Shown: positions 51,465 through 62,532 of the stretch, piece after piece
How positions within the stretch are numbered: the first letter of the stretch is position 1
Layout: every line of letters begins with the position of its first letter
From: Frigoribacterium sp. Leaf8
GTDB lineage: Bacteria > Actinomycetota > Actinomycetes > Actinomycetales > Microbacteriaceae
Assembly: GCF_001421165.1 (NCBI RefSeq)
Contig: NZ_LMKB01000005.1
Coordinates: 1,280,409-1,344,408, forward strand
Length of the DNA: 64,000 nt
Direction: 5' to 3'
Translations under genes and position numbers: made by a program
Notes under the pieces: model-generated
What the model was told of the DNA's origin: nothing
The model's input: only the letters and a program-made list of their open reading frames with translations
Database searches by the model: none

Positions 51465-51714
51465 GTCTGGCCTTCTGCGAGAGCGGAGCGACCAGGGCCC
51501 AGACGGCCGCTCGACGCACGGGTCGATGGACGACCGATGCGACCAGACGCTACACGACATCTGTCCCCCGACACCGACCCTTTCAACCCGATAATCCTCT
51601 CTCCCACAAAACTGACGACAGGTCAACCCTCTTCACCAGAACGGGGGGTCTTCATAGATTGGAGACCGATCCCCGGGCCAGCGGAGGTCGGTCACCCCGG
51701 GAGGAAAGTCGGTC
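51465..51714. promoter_or_regulatory. Divergent intergenic region of the DUF7882/ANTAR island
   Basis: 250 bp with a distinctly less GC-rich core (51550-51665, e.g. CCTTTCAACCCGATAATCC and CTTCATAGATTGGAG). It must carry promoters for the leftward DUF7882 operon and the rightward small-protein/GAF-ANTAR operon. Exact boxes are not assigned. Confidence 0.5.
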
Positions 51715-51921
51715 ATGAGCACCTACGAAACCAATCCGTTCGCTCGACCCGCGGTGATCCACACGTACCCCAAACCCGGCATCTCTCGAGCACACCGCGT
51801 GAGCATCGGCCTGACCGGCATCGACCGGAGCAGCAGTGCGTACCGACTGCCCGCCTACGAGGACTTCTTCCTGCCCCGTCCCGCCCACGACGGCAGGTCC
51901 TCGCGAGGGAGCACCCGGTGA
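51715..51921 (+). CDS. Small protein, unknown function
   Basis: A 68-residue proline- and arginine-containing protein (MSTYETNPFARPAVIHTYPKPG...). GGGAGGAAAG precedes the ATG with good spacing. The next gene's GTG overlaps its stop, so it heads an operon. No family recognised. Confidence 0.55.
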   Translation: MSTYETNPFARPAVIHTYPKPGISRAHRVSIGLTGIDRSSSAYRLPAYEDFFLPRPAHDGRSSRGSTR

Positions 51922-52268
51922 AGCACATGACCTTCGCCGACAAGTCGTTCCTGCTCGGCGACGAGACGGCCGTCACGGTCCTCGAGTACGCCGCGGCGTT
52001 GGCCCACCACCACGACGCGGACGACGTCGAACTCGCGGCGATCAGCTCGGACGGTGACGAGGTGCGAGCCATCCTGTTGCTCGGCGGGGGTGCACCGCTG
52101 ATGGCCGAGAGTGCCCACACCGAGTTGCCCGAGCCCGACAACGCCGATGCGCTCGCCTACATGAAGCGGCGCCTCGACGCGTTGCGGCACGCACCGTCGG
52201 CCAACCCTCTGGACCCGGAGACGCACGTCGACAGCGCGTACCCCGAACCCGACCTGACCCAGAGTTGA
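51918..52268 (+). CDS. Small acidic protein, unknown function
   Basis: A 116-residue acidic protein (MKHMTFADKSFLLGDETAVTVLEYAAALAHHHDADDVELAAISSDGDEVRAILLLGGGAPLMAE...). The fold looks like a helix plus small sheet; an ALAHHHDADD stretch is notable. GTG 51918 overlaps the previous stop (GTGA). Cotranscribed with the ANTAR genes; function unknown. Confidence 0.6.
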   Translation: MKHMTFADKSFLLGDETAVTVLEYAAALAHHHDADDVELAAISSDGDEVRAILLLGGGAPLMAESAHTELPEPDNADALAYMKRRLDALRHAPSANPLDPETHVDSAYPEPDLTQS

Positions 52269-52363
52269 TCGAGACGGATCGACGCGCCTCCGCCCTGTCC
52301 GCCCGCGACGAACCGAGATTCCCTGAGCTCGACGAGACTCATCCAGCGAACCGGGCGGTGACC

Positions 52364-53080
52364 ATGACGACATTCGACGACGCGGTCGAGGCGCTGAGTC
52401 GTGCGCCGATCGGTGATTCGTTGTCACGGCCCTTCCTCGACCTCTTCCCCGTCTCCGGGGTCTCGATCGCCACCGTGGGCCCCGTCCTCGGCAGCGAGAC
52501 CCTGACGGCGACGGACGACACCGCCCTGCGGCTCGACGAGCTGCAGTTCGACCTCGGCGAGGGCCCGTGCTGGGACGCCATGCGCACCGGCAGCCCGGTG
52601 CTGGTGTCCGACGCGCGTGCGTCGTCCAGTGCCGTCTGGCCCACGTTCGGCCCCGCGATCGTCGACCTCGACGTCCAGGCGATGTTCGTGTTCCCCGTCC
52701 GGGTGGGCCCCCTGCAGCTGGGTGCCATCGACCTGTACAGCGACCGGCCGGACGAGATGCCGGGCGAGGCCGTGATGCGGGCCCAGATCCTGGCCCGAGC
52801 CGTCAGTCGGGCCGTCCTGCGCCACACGCTCGAACGGGAGCGACGCGACAACAACCTCGAAGTCGAGCCCGTCGGGGCGCACTCGCGACGCATCGTGCAC
52901 CAGGCCACGGGACGCATCCTCGTCCAGGCCCGGGTGTCGGCCGACGATGCGCACCTCCTCTTGCAGGGCTACGCGTTCTCGACCGGGGCCCGCGTGATCG
53001 ACGTGGCCACCGACATCCTCCGTGGGCGGTTGACGTTCTCGGCCTCAGAACACGGAATCGAGGAACACCGCAATGAGTAA
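52364..53080 (+). CDS. GAF-ANTAR regulator (first of pair)
   Basis: A 238-residue protein: a GAF sensor domain (about 15-155, with DELQFDLGEGPCWDAMRTGSPVLVSD) and a C-terminal ANTAR RNA-binding domain (RRIVHQATGRILVQARVSADDAHLLLQGYAFSTGARVIDVA). ANTAR proteins prevent premature termination by binding paired RNA hairpins. ATG 52364 chosen; GTG 52358 is possible. Overlaps the next gene by eight bases. Confidence 0.88.
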   Translation: MTTFDDAVEALSRAPIGDSLSRPFLDLFPVSGVSIATVGPVLGSETLTATDDTALRLDELQFDLGEGPCWDAMRTGSPVLVSDARASSSAVWPTFGPAIVDLDVQAMFVFPVRVGPLQLGAIDLYSDRPDEMPGEAVMRAQILARAVSRAVLRHTLERERRDNNLEVEPVGAHSRRIVHQATGRILVQARVSADDAHLLLQGYAFSTGARVIDVATDILRGRLTFSASEHGIEEHRNE

Positions 53081-53834
53081 CACCGACCGGGAGACCCATC
53101 TCGTCGACGTCTTCACCACCCTGGCCGACACCCTCGTCGCCGATTACGACGTCGTCGAACTGCTGCAGACGCTGGTCGACACCACGGTCGACCTGTTCGA
53201 CGTGAGCGCCGCGGGCATCCTTCTTGCCGAGGCCGACGGAGCGCTCGACGTCGTGGCCTCGACCAGCGAGGCGTCGTACCTGATCGAGGTCATGCAGCTG
53301 GACTCCGAAGAGGGCCCCTGCCTCGACTGCCACGTCACCGGCGCCTCCGTCAGCGTTCCCGACCTCGGCACCGTGCCCGACCGGTGGCTGCCGTTCGCCC
53401 GGGCCGCGTCCGAGCACGGCTTCGCCTCGGTGTTCGCGATCCCCCTCCGACTCAGGGCCGAGACGATCGGCACGCTCAACCTCCTGCGTCGAGAGACCGG
53501 CGACCTGAACCCCCGTGACATCCGCGCCGCCCAGGCGCTGGCGGACGTCGCCACGATCGGCATCCTGCACGAGCGCACGGTGCGCGAGGGGGACGTCGTG
53601 CAGCGACAGTTGCAGACCGCCCTCGGCACGCGCGTCGTCATCGAGCAGGCCAAGGGCGTCGTGTCCGAGACCCGCCGCGTCAGCACCGACGCCGCCTTCG
53701 ACGTCCTCCGGCGCCATGCTCGTGACCACAACGCCCGCCTGGCCGACGTCGCCCGGGACGTCGTCGAGCGCCGCCTCGAACTCTTACCTCCAACGCGAAC
53801 CGCGCCATGGCCGCCGGACCTGCTTATGCGATGA
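53073..53834 (+). CDS. GAF-ANTAR regulator (second of pair)
   Basis: A 253-residue paralogue of the preceding protein: GAF domain (DVSAAGILLAEADGALDVVASTSE..., EEGPCLDCHVTGASVSVPDL) and ANTAR domain (ALGTRVVIEQAKGVVSETRRVSTDAAFDVLRRHARDHNARLADVA). The C-P-C-L-D-C stretch in the GAF region may be redox- or metal-sensitive. The eight-base overlap suggests a heteromeric pair. Confidence 0.9.
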   Translation: MSNTDRETHLVDVFTTLADTLVADYDVVELLQTLVDTTVDLFDVSAAGILLAEADGALDVVASTSEASYLIEVMQLDSEEGPCLDCHVTGASVSVPDLGTVPDRWLPFARAASEHGFASVFAIPLRLRAETIGTLNLLRRETGDLNPRDIRAAQALADVATIGILHERTVREGDVVQRQLQTALGTRVVIEQAKGVVSETRRVSTDAAFDVLRRHARDHNARLADVARDVVERRLELLPPTRTAPWPPDLLMR

Positions 53835-53962
53835 CGACCAACTTTGTCCAGCCCCTTCTCAGGGGGCGACGTGAATGCGAGTCTGTTCACCGAGCCCGTC
53901 GCGGGCCGGCCTGAACCCGGCTCGCGAGGGGTGGCCGATCGGTTCCCGAAGACCATCGGCCC

Positions 53963-54007
53963 GTGAGTGCCCTCCAACGATCACCCGTTTCGACGGAGGG
54001 CACTCAC
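53963..54007. terminator. Hairpin between convergent genes
   Basis: A 13-bp perfect stem (GTGAGTGCCCTCC at 53963-53975 with 53995-54007) and a 19-nt loop. It lies between the ANTAR operon end and the lipoprotein stop at 54010. Confidence 0.65.
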
Positions 54008-54009
54008 CA

Positions 54010-55119
54010 TCAGACCGAGGCCGCCGCCCGCGCGACGTAGCCCTCGACGAGCCGCTCGCTGGCGGCCTCCGTGTCGGGCACCGTGGCGCGCTCGACCGTG
54101 AGCCGGGCCCAGTCGTCGCCCAGCACGAGGTCGGTGACGCACTCCGTCGCCGAGCAGGACCGGTACGCCCGGTCACCGTCCGCGAGCCCGGGCACGGTCA
54201 CGGCCGTGTCGGGGTCGAGCAGACCGAACTCGATGCGCTGATCGAGGGCCCAGGCGCCTCCGGCCAGGACGCTCTCGCTGCTGTAGGGCGTCGTGTCGTC
54301 GAGGATCGAGCACGACGTGGCGACCGCCCGACTCCAGGCCGCGGCGTAGACCGACCAGCCACCGCCCGGGGTCAACACGAACAGGTCGTCACCCGCGCCG
54401 AGGGCCTCGCGCTCGAGCGCGGCGTCGGCCACGCAGGACCAGGGCCGGGCCGGCCCGCCGAGCGGCCAGGGGTCGTCCACCACGTCGGCCGACGAGACGA
54501 CCTCGGTCACCTCGGCGACGACCGGTGCGAAGCGCTGCTCGGACGTGGCCTCGACGGACGGCGCGAACTCCGTCGCGATGATCGACACCCAGCTGTCGCC
54601 GACCAGCTGGTCGAAGGTGCAGCCCCGGAAGGTCTCGTCGCCGAAGCACCGGCCGTCGGGGTCGTCGCCGTAGATCTCGACGAACCGCGGCCACGTGTCA
54701 CCGGCGTGCGGGAGAACCTGCACGAGCAGGCCGCTGTAGCCGCCGCCCCCGGTCGGGTTGTTCTTGCCGTCCGACGACCCTCCGTCGTTCCACGTGCACG
54801 AGAGCCCACCTTCTTGGGCGATCGCGTAGTCCGAGGGCCTGACGGAGTCGCGGTCGTAGTAGTCCCGCGGAGTCCATGACGCGTCGAAGGCGCCGGCGGT
54901 CTCGGCGGACAGCAGACCCGCGCAGTCCACCCCGAGTTCGGTGACCGGCGAGTCGGCGGCCGGTGTCGGCGTCGCCGTCGCCGTCGGCCCGGAGGCCACC
55001 GGCGTCGACGGCTCCGAGTCGTCACCGCCCGCACCGCCACTCGTGCACGCCACCAGCAGCATCGTCGTCGCGAGCGTCCACGCGAACGCCGCCCCGACCC
55101 GTTTCGTCGTCGTCCCCAT
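54010..55119 (-). CDS. Lipoprotein of unknown function
   Basis: A 369-residue predicted lipoprotein (MLLVACTSG lipobox) with a Thr/Pro linker and a long extracytoplasmic region rich in paired cysteines (LSCTWND, RCFGDETFRGCTF, WSCVADA, TSCSILD, RSCSATECVT). It looks like two similar halves of about 140 residues, suggesting an internal duplication. Family not recognised. Confidence 0.7.
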   Translation of the reverse strand: MGTTTKRVGAAFAWTLATTMLLVACTSGGAGGDDSEPSTPVASGPTATATPTPAADSPVTELGVDCAGLLSAETAGAFDASWTPRDYYDRDSVRPSDYAIAQEGGLSCTWNDGGSSDGKNNPTGGGGYSGLLVQVLPHAGDTWPRFVEIYGDDPDGRCFGDETFRGCTFDQLVGDSWVSIIATEFAPSVEATSEQRFAPVVAEVTEVVSSADVVDDPWPLGGPARPWSCVADAALEREALGAGDDLFVLTPGGGWSVYAAAWSRAVATSCSILDDTTPYSSESVLAGGAWALDQRIEFGLLDPDTAVTVPGLADGDRAYRSCSATECVTDLVLGDDWARLTVERATVPDTEAASERLVEGYVARAAASV

Positions 55120-55328
55120 GCCCCGACGCTACCGAGCAGAGGAGGCGCGGGCCGTCTCGATCGCGCAACGGTCGTACCCGGTCGCCGCGGGACGGGGGAC
55201 AACGGCATCACGGTCTCGTCACGACGAGGCCCGCAGCCGACTCCGCCCGTCGACCGGCCCGACCGTGCTGTCTACAGTCGACCGACCGTGCTCACCCGAC
55301 GCGCGGCACCACTCGTCCCGGGGGAACC

Positions 55329-56684
55329 ATGTCCACATCACGCCGCCTCGGCGCCGCCACCGCCCTGCCCGCCGTCGCCTTGGCCGCGGCCCTCGTCCTC
55401 ACGCCCGCCACGGCCTTCGCCGCCGAGGGCGACCCCGTGTCGACCGACGCCCCGACCGGCACCTCGACGCCGACCGACTCGACGTCGGCCGACTCGACGA
55501 GCGCCACCGCCGTGACCGTCCCGGGCGAGGCCTCACCGGCGGTGCCCGACCAGGCCGGACCCGACGCCCCGGCCGTCACCCCCACGACACCCGCGAGCGA
55601 TGCCACCGACACCAGCGGATCGTCGGAGGAGGCGACCGAGGCGGTCGCAGCGGAGGTCGACGCCCCGGTCGAGATCTCGGCCTCGACCCAGGAGGTCGCT
55701 CCGGCCGGGGCCGCGGCCGACGTGGTGGCCGACGACCTCTTCGTCCTCATCCCCGTCACCGCCGCGCACCCGGGCCAGGCCTTCCCGGTCGTCGCCCAGG
55801 GCTTCACACCCGGTGACGTCGTGGACGTCACGGTGTCGGGCGACGGCGTGCCCGCCGATGCCGACTACGTCTCGTTCGACGACTCCCCCGTCTTCGACGA
55901 GGACGGATCGACGGTGTTCTGGGTGGAGCTGCCGGCGACCTTCGCCGTCGGGGGTGTCATCACGGTCACGGTCACGGACGGCAGCGGCCTCTCGACCTCG
56001 TCCGACGTGCCGGTGACGGCCTCCGCCCCCGCCCCCGCGCTCGTCGCACCGGTCGGCGCGACGGCCGGTGTCGTCACCGTGAACGGCCAGAACGGCATCC
56101 CCGGCGGCTACGCCCTCGTCGAGGTCTACGACGCCGACGATCTGGTCACCGAGCTGCCCGACCCGTCGACCGATGCGCCGTCGCCGGACGCCGACCCGAC
56201 GACTGAGCCCGACCCGACGACTGAGCCCGACCCGACGTCCGACGCCGAGCCCACCGGCGACGAGATCGCCTTCGAGATCCAGGTCGACGTCGACCCCGTC
56301 CCCTACGAGGTCTCGGGCTCCGCGACGGCCGTGGTGCCCGTGGACGCGGACGGACGCTTCGCGGCCCGCTTCGTCCTGCCCGCCGGCGACTTCGCGACGG
56401 ACGCCTACACCTTCGACGCCGACTTCACGACGGAGAGCGACTTCTCGGAGGCCGTCGTCTTCTCGGTCGCCCCGGCCGTCGTCGTGCCCGCCGTCACGAC
56501 CCTGGGCACCGTCGCTCCGACCGCACTGCCGGCACGTCACGTCGCCGCCGTGACGGCGACCCGCGCGACGTCGCTCGCCTACACGGGGTCGGAGCCGTCG
56601 GGCGCGCTGACCTGGGCCCTCGGTGCCGTCCTCGCCGGGGCCGGTGCGCTCGTCGTCGGCCGCCTGCGCCTGCGTCGCCGCTGA
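55329..56684 (+). CDS. LAxTG cell-wall-anchored surface protein
   Basis: A 451-residue exported protein: signal peptide ending near AFAAEGDP, a long Thr/Ser/Asp-rich stalk, two Ig-like beta domains (VVAQGFTPGDVVDVTVSGDGVPAD... is typical), a TEPDPT repeat from an 18-bp unit near 56200-56235, then LAYTGSEPSG, a hydrophobic helix and RLRLRRR. Class E sortase substrate. Possibly adhesive; ligand unknown. Confidence 0.82.
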   Translation: MSTSRRLGAATALPAVALAAALVLTPATAFAAEGDPVSTDAPTGTSTPTDSTSADSTSATAVTVPGEASPAVPDQAGPDAPAVTPTTPASDATDTSGSSEEATEAVAAEVDAPVEISASTQEVAPAGAAADVVADDLFVLIPVTAAHPGQAFPVVAQGFTPGDVVDVTVSGDGVPADADYVSFDDSPVFDEDGSTVFWVELPATFAVGGVITVTVTDGSGLSTSSDVPVTASAPAPALVAPVGATAGVVTVNGQNGIPGGYALVEVYDADDLVTELPDPSTDAPSPDADPTTEPDPTTEPDPTSDAEPTGDEIAFEIQVDVDPVPYEVSGSATAVVPVDADGRFAARFVLPAGDFATDAYTFDADFTTESDFSEAVVFSVAPAVVVPAVTTLGTVAPTALPARHVAAVTATRATSLAYTGSEPSGALTWALGAVLAGAGALVVGRLRLRRR

Positions 56685-56708
56685 GTCGAACCCGGCGGCC
56701 CCCTCAGG

Positions 56709-56768
56709 CCGCCACGATGTCCACAGCCCGCCACGAGATCTCGTGGCGGGCTGTGTACATCGTGGCGG
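56709..56768. terminator. Nested four-arm palindrome with zero-loop centre
   Basis: Inner arms form a perfect 34-bp palindrome (56722-56738 with 56739-56755, centre GATC). Outer arms CCGCCACGATGT (56709-56720) and its complement (56757-56768) flank it. All four arms contain CGCCACGA or its complement. Located between convergent genes. Confidence 0.85.
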
Positions 56769-56808
56769 CGCGCGGCAGGGCGCGGCGCGGCGCGGCGGCG
56801 GCCACCCG

Positions 56809-57411
56809 TCAGGGCGCGGGCTCACCCGGGGCCGGCGGGTCGCGGACGACCTGCTCGGCTCCGGCCTTGTCCAGCGTCCCCGGGAAGTTGAACCGCCCGA
56901 ACTTCCCGGTGGGGTCGTGCGGGCTCACCGGGCGGGCGATCGAGGAGGCGCGGATCACCTCGATCAGCAGGTCGCGTCGGGCGTCGTCGAGCGCGGGCGT
57001 CGACCGCTCCCTGAGCAGCACGGACGCCGTCGGCCCCCGACGTCGGCCGATCTTCAGCAGCAGACCGGCCTGGTCGCCGTCGCTCAGCCCCACGAGCTCG
57101 GCCCGTTCGACCTGGTCGAACGGCACCACGCGATGGCGGATGCGCAGTCGACGCCCCTCGAGGTCGATCGCGAAGGGGGTGTTGAGCCACAGCACGACGT
57201 TCCACCCGACCGCGGCGGCGGTCGCCCAGAACACGAACGAGATCGGCACGGCGATCGGGCCGAACAGATCGACCAGCGACTCGCCCCCTCGAGAGAAGAA
57301 GGCACCGGCCGTCCCGAGGATCACGCTCGCCGGCAGGAAGACCCGCATCGCCCGCACCAGCACCCTCTGCTTCGGCTCGTCGTCGAACACGATCCAGGTC
57401 TCGTCGGACAT
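56809..57411 (-). CDS. Membrane protein with PH-like domain
   Basis: A 200-residue protein: two membrane helices (FLPASVILGTAGAFF and PIAVPISFVFWATAAAVGWNVVLWL), then a beta-rich cytoplasmic region (AIDLEGRRLRIRHRVVPFDQVERAELVGL) resembling the PH-like domains of actinobacterial membrane proteins. TACGGT lies six bases before the ATG. Function unknown. Confidence 0.7.
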   Translation of the reverse strand: MSDETWIVFDDEPKQRVLVRAMRVFLPASVILGTAGAFFSRGGESLVDLFGPIAVPISFVFWATAAAVGWNVVLWLNTPFAIDLEGRRLRIRHRVVPFDQVERAELVGLSDGDQAGLLLKIGRRRGPTASVLLRERSTPALDDARRDLLIEVIRASSIARPVSPHDPTGKFGRFNFPGTLDKAGAEQVVRDPPAPGEPAP

Positions 57412-57435
57412 GTCGTCACCGTACCGGGCGCGCGA

Positions 57436-58005
57436 CTAGGCGAGCCGCGCCTCCAGGCCGGCCCGTACGTCGGGCCACTCGGCGCGGACGATCGAGAAGT
57501 AGGCCGTGTCGCCCAGGGTGCCGTCGGCGGCGACGCGGTGCGAACGCAACACCCCCTCGGGCACGGCGCCCAGCCGACGGATCGCTGCCGCGCTCCGCAG
57601 GTTGCGCGCGTCGCAGCGCAGCGCGACCCGGTTCAGGCCGAGGGCCTCGAAGGCGTGCGTGAGCAGCAGCAGCTTGGTGGCGGGGTTCGTCCGTCCGCCC
57701 CAGAAGGGGCGGCCGTACCAGGTGCTGCCGATCTCGACCCGCCCCTGCGCCGGCACGAGGTCGTAGAGGGTCGTCGTGCCCCGCACCTGGCCGTCGTCCT
57801 CGCCGCGCACCGTGAACGCGAGGGTCGTCGGGTTCGCGAGTTGCGCCTCCACGTGCTCGGCGTAGGCCGCGACGCTCGTCGGACGCTGCGTCACCATGCC
57901 CGCCCACAGCCCGTCGTCGGTCAGCGGCCAGAGCGCGGCAGCATCCTCGACGGCGAGCGGATCGAGCCGCACGCCGTGCCCCACCAGCGCGACGTCGTGG
58001 ATCAT
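57436..58005 (-). CDS. GNAT acetyltransferase (RimJ/RimL type)
   Basis: A 189-residue acetyltransferase: VRLDPLAVEDAAALWPL start, acetyl-CoA region STWYGRPFWGGRTNPATKLLLLTHAFEALGLNRVAL and DARNLRSAAAIRRLGAVPEGVLR. This pattern is shared with many 'N-acetyltransferase, RimL-like' proteins of unknown target. AGGTGAGGA precedes the ATG. Confidence 0.9.
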   Translation of the reverse strand: MIHDVALVGHGVRLDPLAVEDAAALWPLTDDGLWAGMVTQRPTSVAAYAEHVEAQLANPTTLAFTVRGEDDGQVRGTTTLYDLVPAQGRVEIGSTWYGRPFWGGRTNPATKLLLLTHAFEALGLNRVALRCDARNLRSAAAIRRLGAVPEGVLRSHRVAADGTLGDTAYFSIVRAEWPDVRAGLEARLA

Positions 58006-58215
58006 CGGTCCTCACCTGACGTGCTCATGCGCACGATCCTAGGGACCGTGGACGAGGAGGCGCGGCGCCGGCCACGGCCACCGGTCACGACGCCCCGCGC
58101 GCATCCGCTACGGTGATCGATCACAGCCCACGAACTGGGGGCCGCGGCACGACCCCACCGTGCCGCACCATCGTCTGACGCGTCCGACCCGACGGGCCCG
58201 CCCGAGGAGACACCC

Positions 58216-58368
58216 ATGAGCACCCACAGCACCCCCACCCGCCTGCGCGAGGACGACGTCGACGGCGTCGTCTGGGACGCCGCCCAGGAGGCGCGACTCG
58301 CGTCCGCCCCCGCCCGCACCTCGGCCGCGGCCGCGGCCCTGCCCGCCCAGGGCCCCGCCGCCGTCTGA
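58216..58368 (+). CDS. Small alanine-rich protein
   Basis: A 50-residue frame (MSTHSTPTRLREDDVDGVVWDAAQEAR...) with GAGGAG six bases before the ATG and coding-like composition. It ends 26 bp before the convergent MFS stop. No family recognised; a real gene is plausible but unproven. Confidence 0.5.
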   Translation: MSTHSTPTRLREDDVDGVVWDAAQEARLASAPARTSAAAAALPAQGPAAV

Positions 58369-58393
58369 CCCGGCGCCCCCGCGATCCGACCGG

Positions 58394-60875
<2,482 letters not shown>

Positions 60876-60943
60876 CGCGCGCCTCCTGGTCTCGTCGCTC
60901 TCGTGATCGGCGACGTCGCCGGGGGCCTCGCGGCCGAAGACGA

Positions 60944-60974
60944 TGATTGCACTTTCGCGCCAGGAGTGCAATCA
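60944..60974. promoter_or_regulatory. Operator of the TetR-exporter operon
   Basis: A perfect 10-bp inverted repeat, TGATTGCACT-N11-AGTGCAATCA, 69 bp upstream of the TetR start and less GC-rich than its surroundings. Size and symmetry suit binding of two TetR dimers. Autoregulation is inferred. Confidence 0.75.
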
Positions 60975-61087
60975 CGCATCCTGTGAACCCGCCCTCCCAC
61001 CGGGGCGGCTGGGGGCTACGCGGCAGAACCATCCGCGTCCCCTGAGAACGACGTCGCCGGACGTCAGGTGTTGCCTACGCTGATCGG

Positions 61088-61351
61088 ATGAGTGCACCGA
61101 GAGCCCGCCGCGTCTGCCTGTCGGTCGCCGGTTTCGCCCTCGTGGCGATCGGCCTGGCCGTCCTGGCGTTCACCTTCGACTGGGATGCCCCGACGATGCT
61201 CGGCCTGCCCGCCGGGCTCGCCGGCTTCTCGCTGATGATCGCCGGCGCGATCGCCGCCGAGGTCGGCTTCCGCGGGGCGGTCAAGGCGCGGAGGCGCGAG
61301 GTCGCGGTCCGTCGGCGCTCCCACGTCACCGACCTCGAGCGCACGTCGTAG
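61088..61351 (+). CDS. Small two-helix membrane protein
   Basis: An 87-residue protein with two helices (LSVAGFALVAIGLAVLAF and GLAGFSLMIAGAIAAEVG) and a basic tail. TACGCT lies six bases before the ATG (leaderless). No family recognised. Confidence 0.62.
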   Translation: MSAPRARRVCLSVAGFALVAIGLAVLAFTFDWDAPTMLGLPAGLAGFSLMIAGAIAAEVGFRGAVKARRREVAVRRRSHVTDLERTS

Positions 61352-61360
61352 CGGTCGCGG

Positions 61361-61630
61361 TCAGACGGTCAGCCACTTGATCGCCGGGTAGAGCACCCGG
61401 GCGATCTTGCGGGGGCACGGGAACGACGTCTTCGTGCCGTCTCGTTCGTTGAGCGTGATGACCGGTCGATCCGCGACCGTCGAGTAGTCGACGGTCTCGA
61501 GCGAACCGGCAGGGATCTCGTGCGTCGTGGGGCGTCCGGCGGTGTCACGGAGCACGTAGACGAGACGATCGTCGTGCACCTGCATGCCGTGCTGCGCACC
61601 GCCTGCCGTCCACGTCACCGAGAGTCTCAC
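61361..61630 (-). CDS. Small beta-rich protein, unknown function
   Basis: An 89-residue protein (LSVTWTAGGAQHGMQVHDDRLVYVLRD...) with PH-like alternation of strands and a short C-terminal helix. GTG 61630 has TAGGGT six bases upstream (leaderless). No family recognised. Confidence 0.6.
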   Translation of the reverse strand: MRLSVTWTAGGAQHGMQVHDDRLVYVLRDTAGRPTTHEIPAGSLETVDYSTVADRPVITLNERDGTKTSFPCPRKIARVLYPAIKWLTV

Positions 61631-61727
61631 GAGCCGACCCTAGCGGGTCGCCGGGCCTCGGGGGCCCGGGCGTCGTCCCCCCGCTGCCGCCCGACCTCCC
61701 GACCAGGAGGCGCGGCGTCGGTCGTCC

Positions 61728-62228
61728 TCACGGCGCCGCGACCCCGAGGGCGTCGCCCAGGTCGCGGAAGACCGCCTCGGCGACGGGACGACGGGACGCG
61801 GACAGCGCCTCCTGCACGACTCGTCCGTAGAGGATGCCGGCCTCGTCCACGCCGCTCGACCCCTCGGCGGTGAGCGCCAGGACGAAGCTGCGTCGATCGG
61901 TCGGGTGCTGGAGCCGGACGACGAGACCGGCGGCCTCGAGGCGGTCGGCGAGGGCCGTCATGGCACCCGACGAGAGCCCCAGGGCTTCGCCGACCTTCTT
62001 GGGCGGGGTGTCGCCGTGCACGGAGAGGTGCACCAGGGCGAGGTAGTCCGTGGCGCCGACGCCCATGCCCTTGGCCAACCGGTCGTTGACGGAGGCGATC
62101 CGGGACTGCAGGCGCTGCAGCGCGACGAGCACGGCGGTGACGTCGTCGGTCCGCGGCTCAGGGCGGGTGTCGGCACGGGTGTCGGCACGGGGCGCGACGG
62201 TCGTCTGCGCGTCGGGGGCGGGGGTCAT
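61728..62228 (-). CDS. MarR-family transcriptional regulator
   Basis: A 166-residue regulator: winged helix TPPKKVGEALGLSSGAMTALADRLEAAGLVVRLQHPTDRRSFVLALT with the DxRS wing. The first 30 residues are a low-complexity RADTRADTRPE arm. ATG 62228 follows GGAGACC. Divergent from NADH dehydrogenase; the 304-bp gap (62229-62532) includes a less GC-rich stretch (62310-62360) likely holding both promoters. Confidence 0.88.
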   Translation of the reverse strand: MTPAPDAQTTVAPRADTRADTRPEPRTDDVTAVLVALQRLQSRIASVNDRLAKGMGVGATDYLALVHLSVHGDTPPKKVGEALGLSSGAMTALADRLEAAGLVVRLQHPTDRRSFVLALTAEGSSGVDEAGILYGRVVQEALSASRRPVAEAVFRDLGDALGVAAP

Positions 62229-62532
62229 CGGGTCTCCGGGAGGAATCGGATCGGGTACGGCGTCCACCTCGGCCCGGGATTCGGGTCCCGTCCGACGACT
62301 GCGCGACACATGTCGCTTATTGAACGAGCAACTCGATCACCAAGTAGTTAGATGATCGTACCATCGGTGGACGGGCCCCGGAAGTCCCCCGGTCACGGGT
62401 CGTCCGCCGATGCATCCGGTGCACGATCCGACTCGTGAGGCGAGTAAACTCGCGGCGGACTCGGCGCCAGGGTCCGGCCAACCGGGGTCGACGACGATCC
62501 GACGACACGATCGACACCGCAGGAGCAACCCC

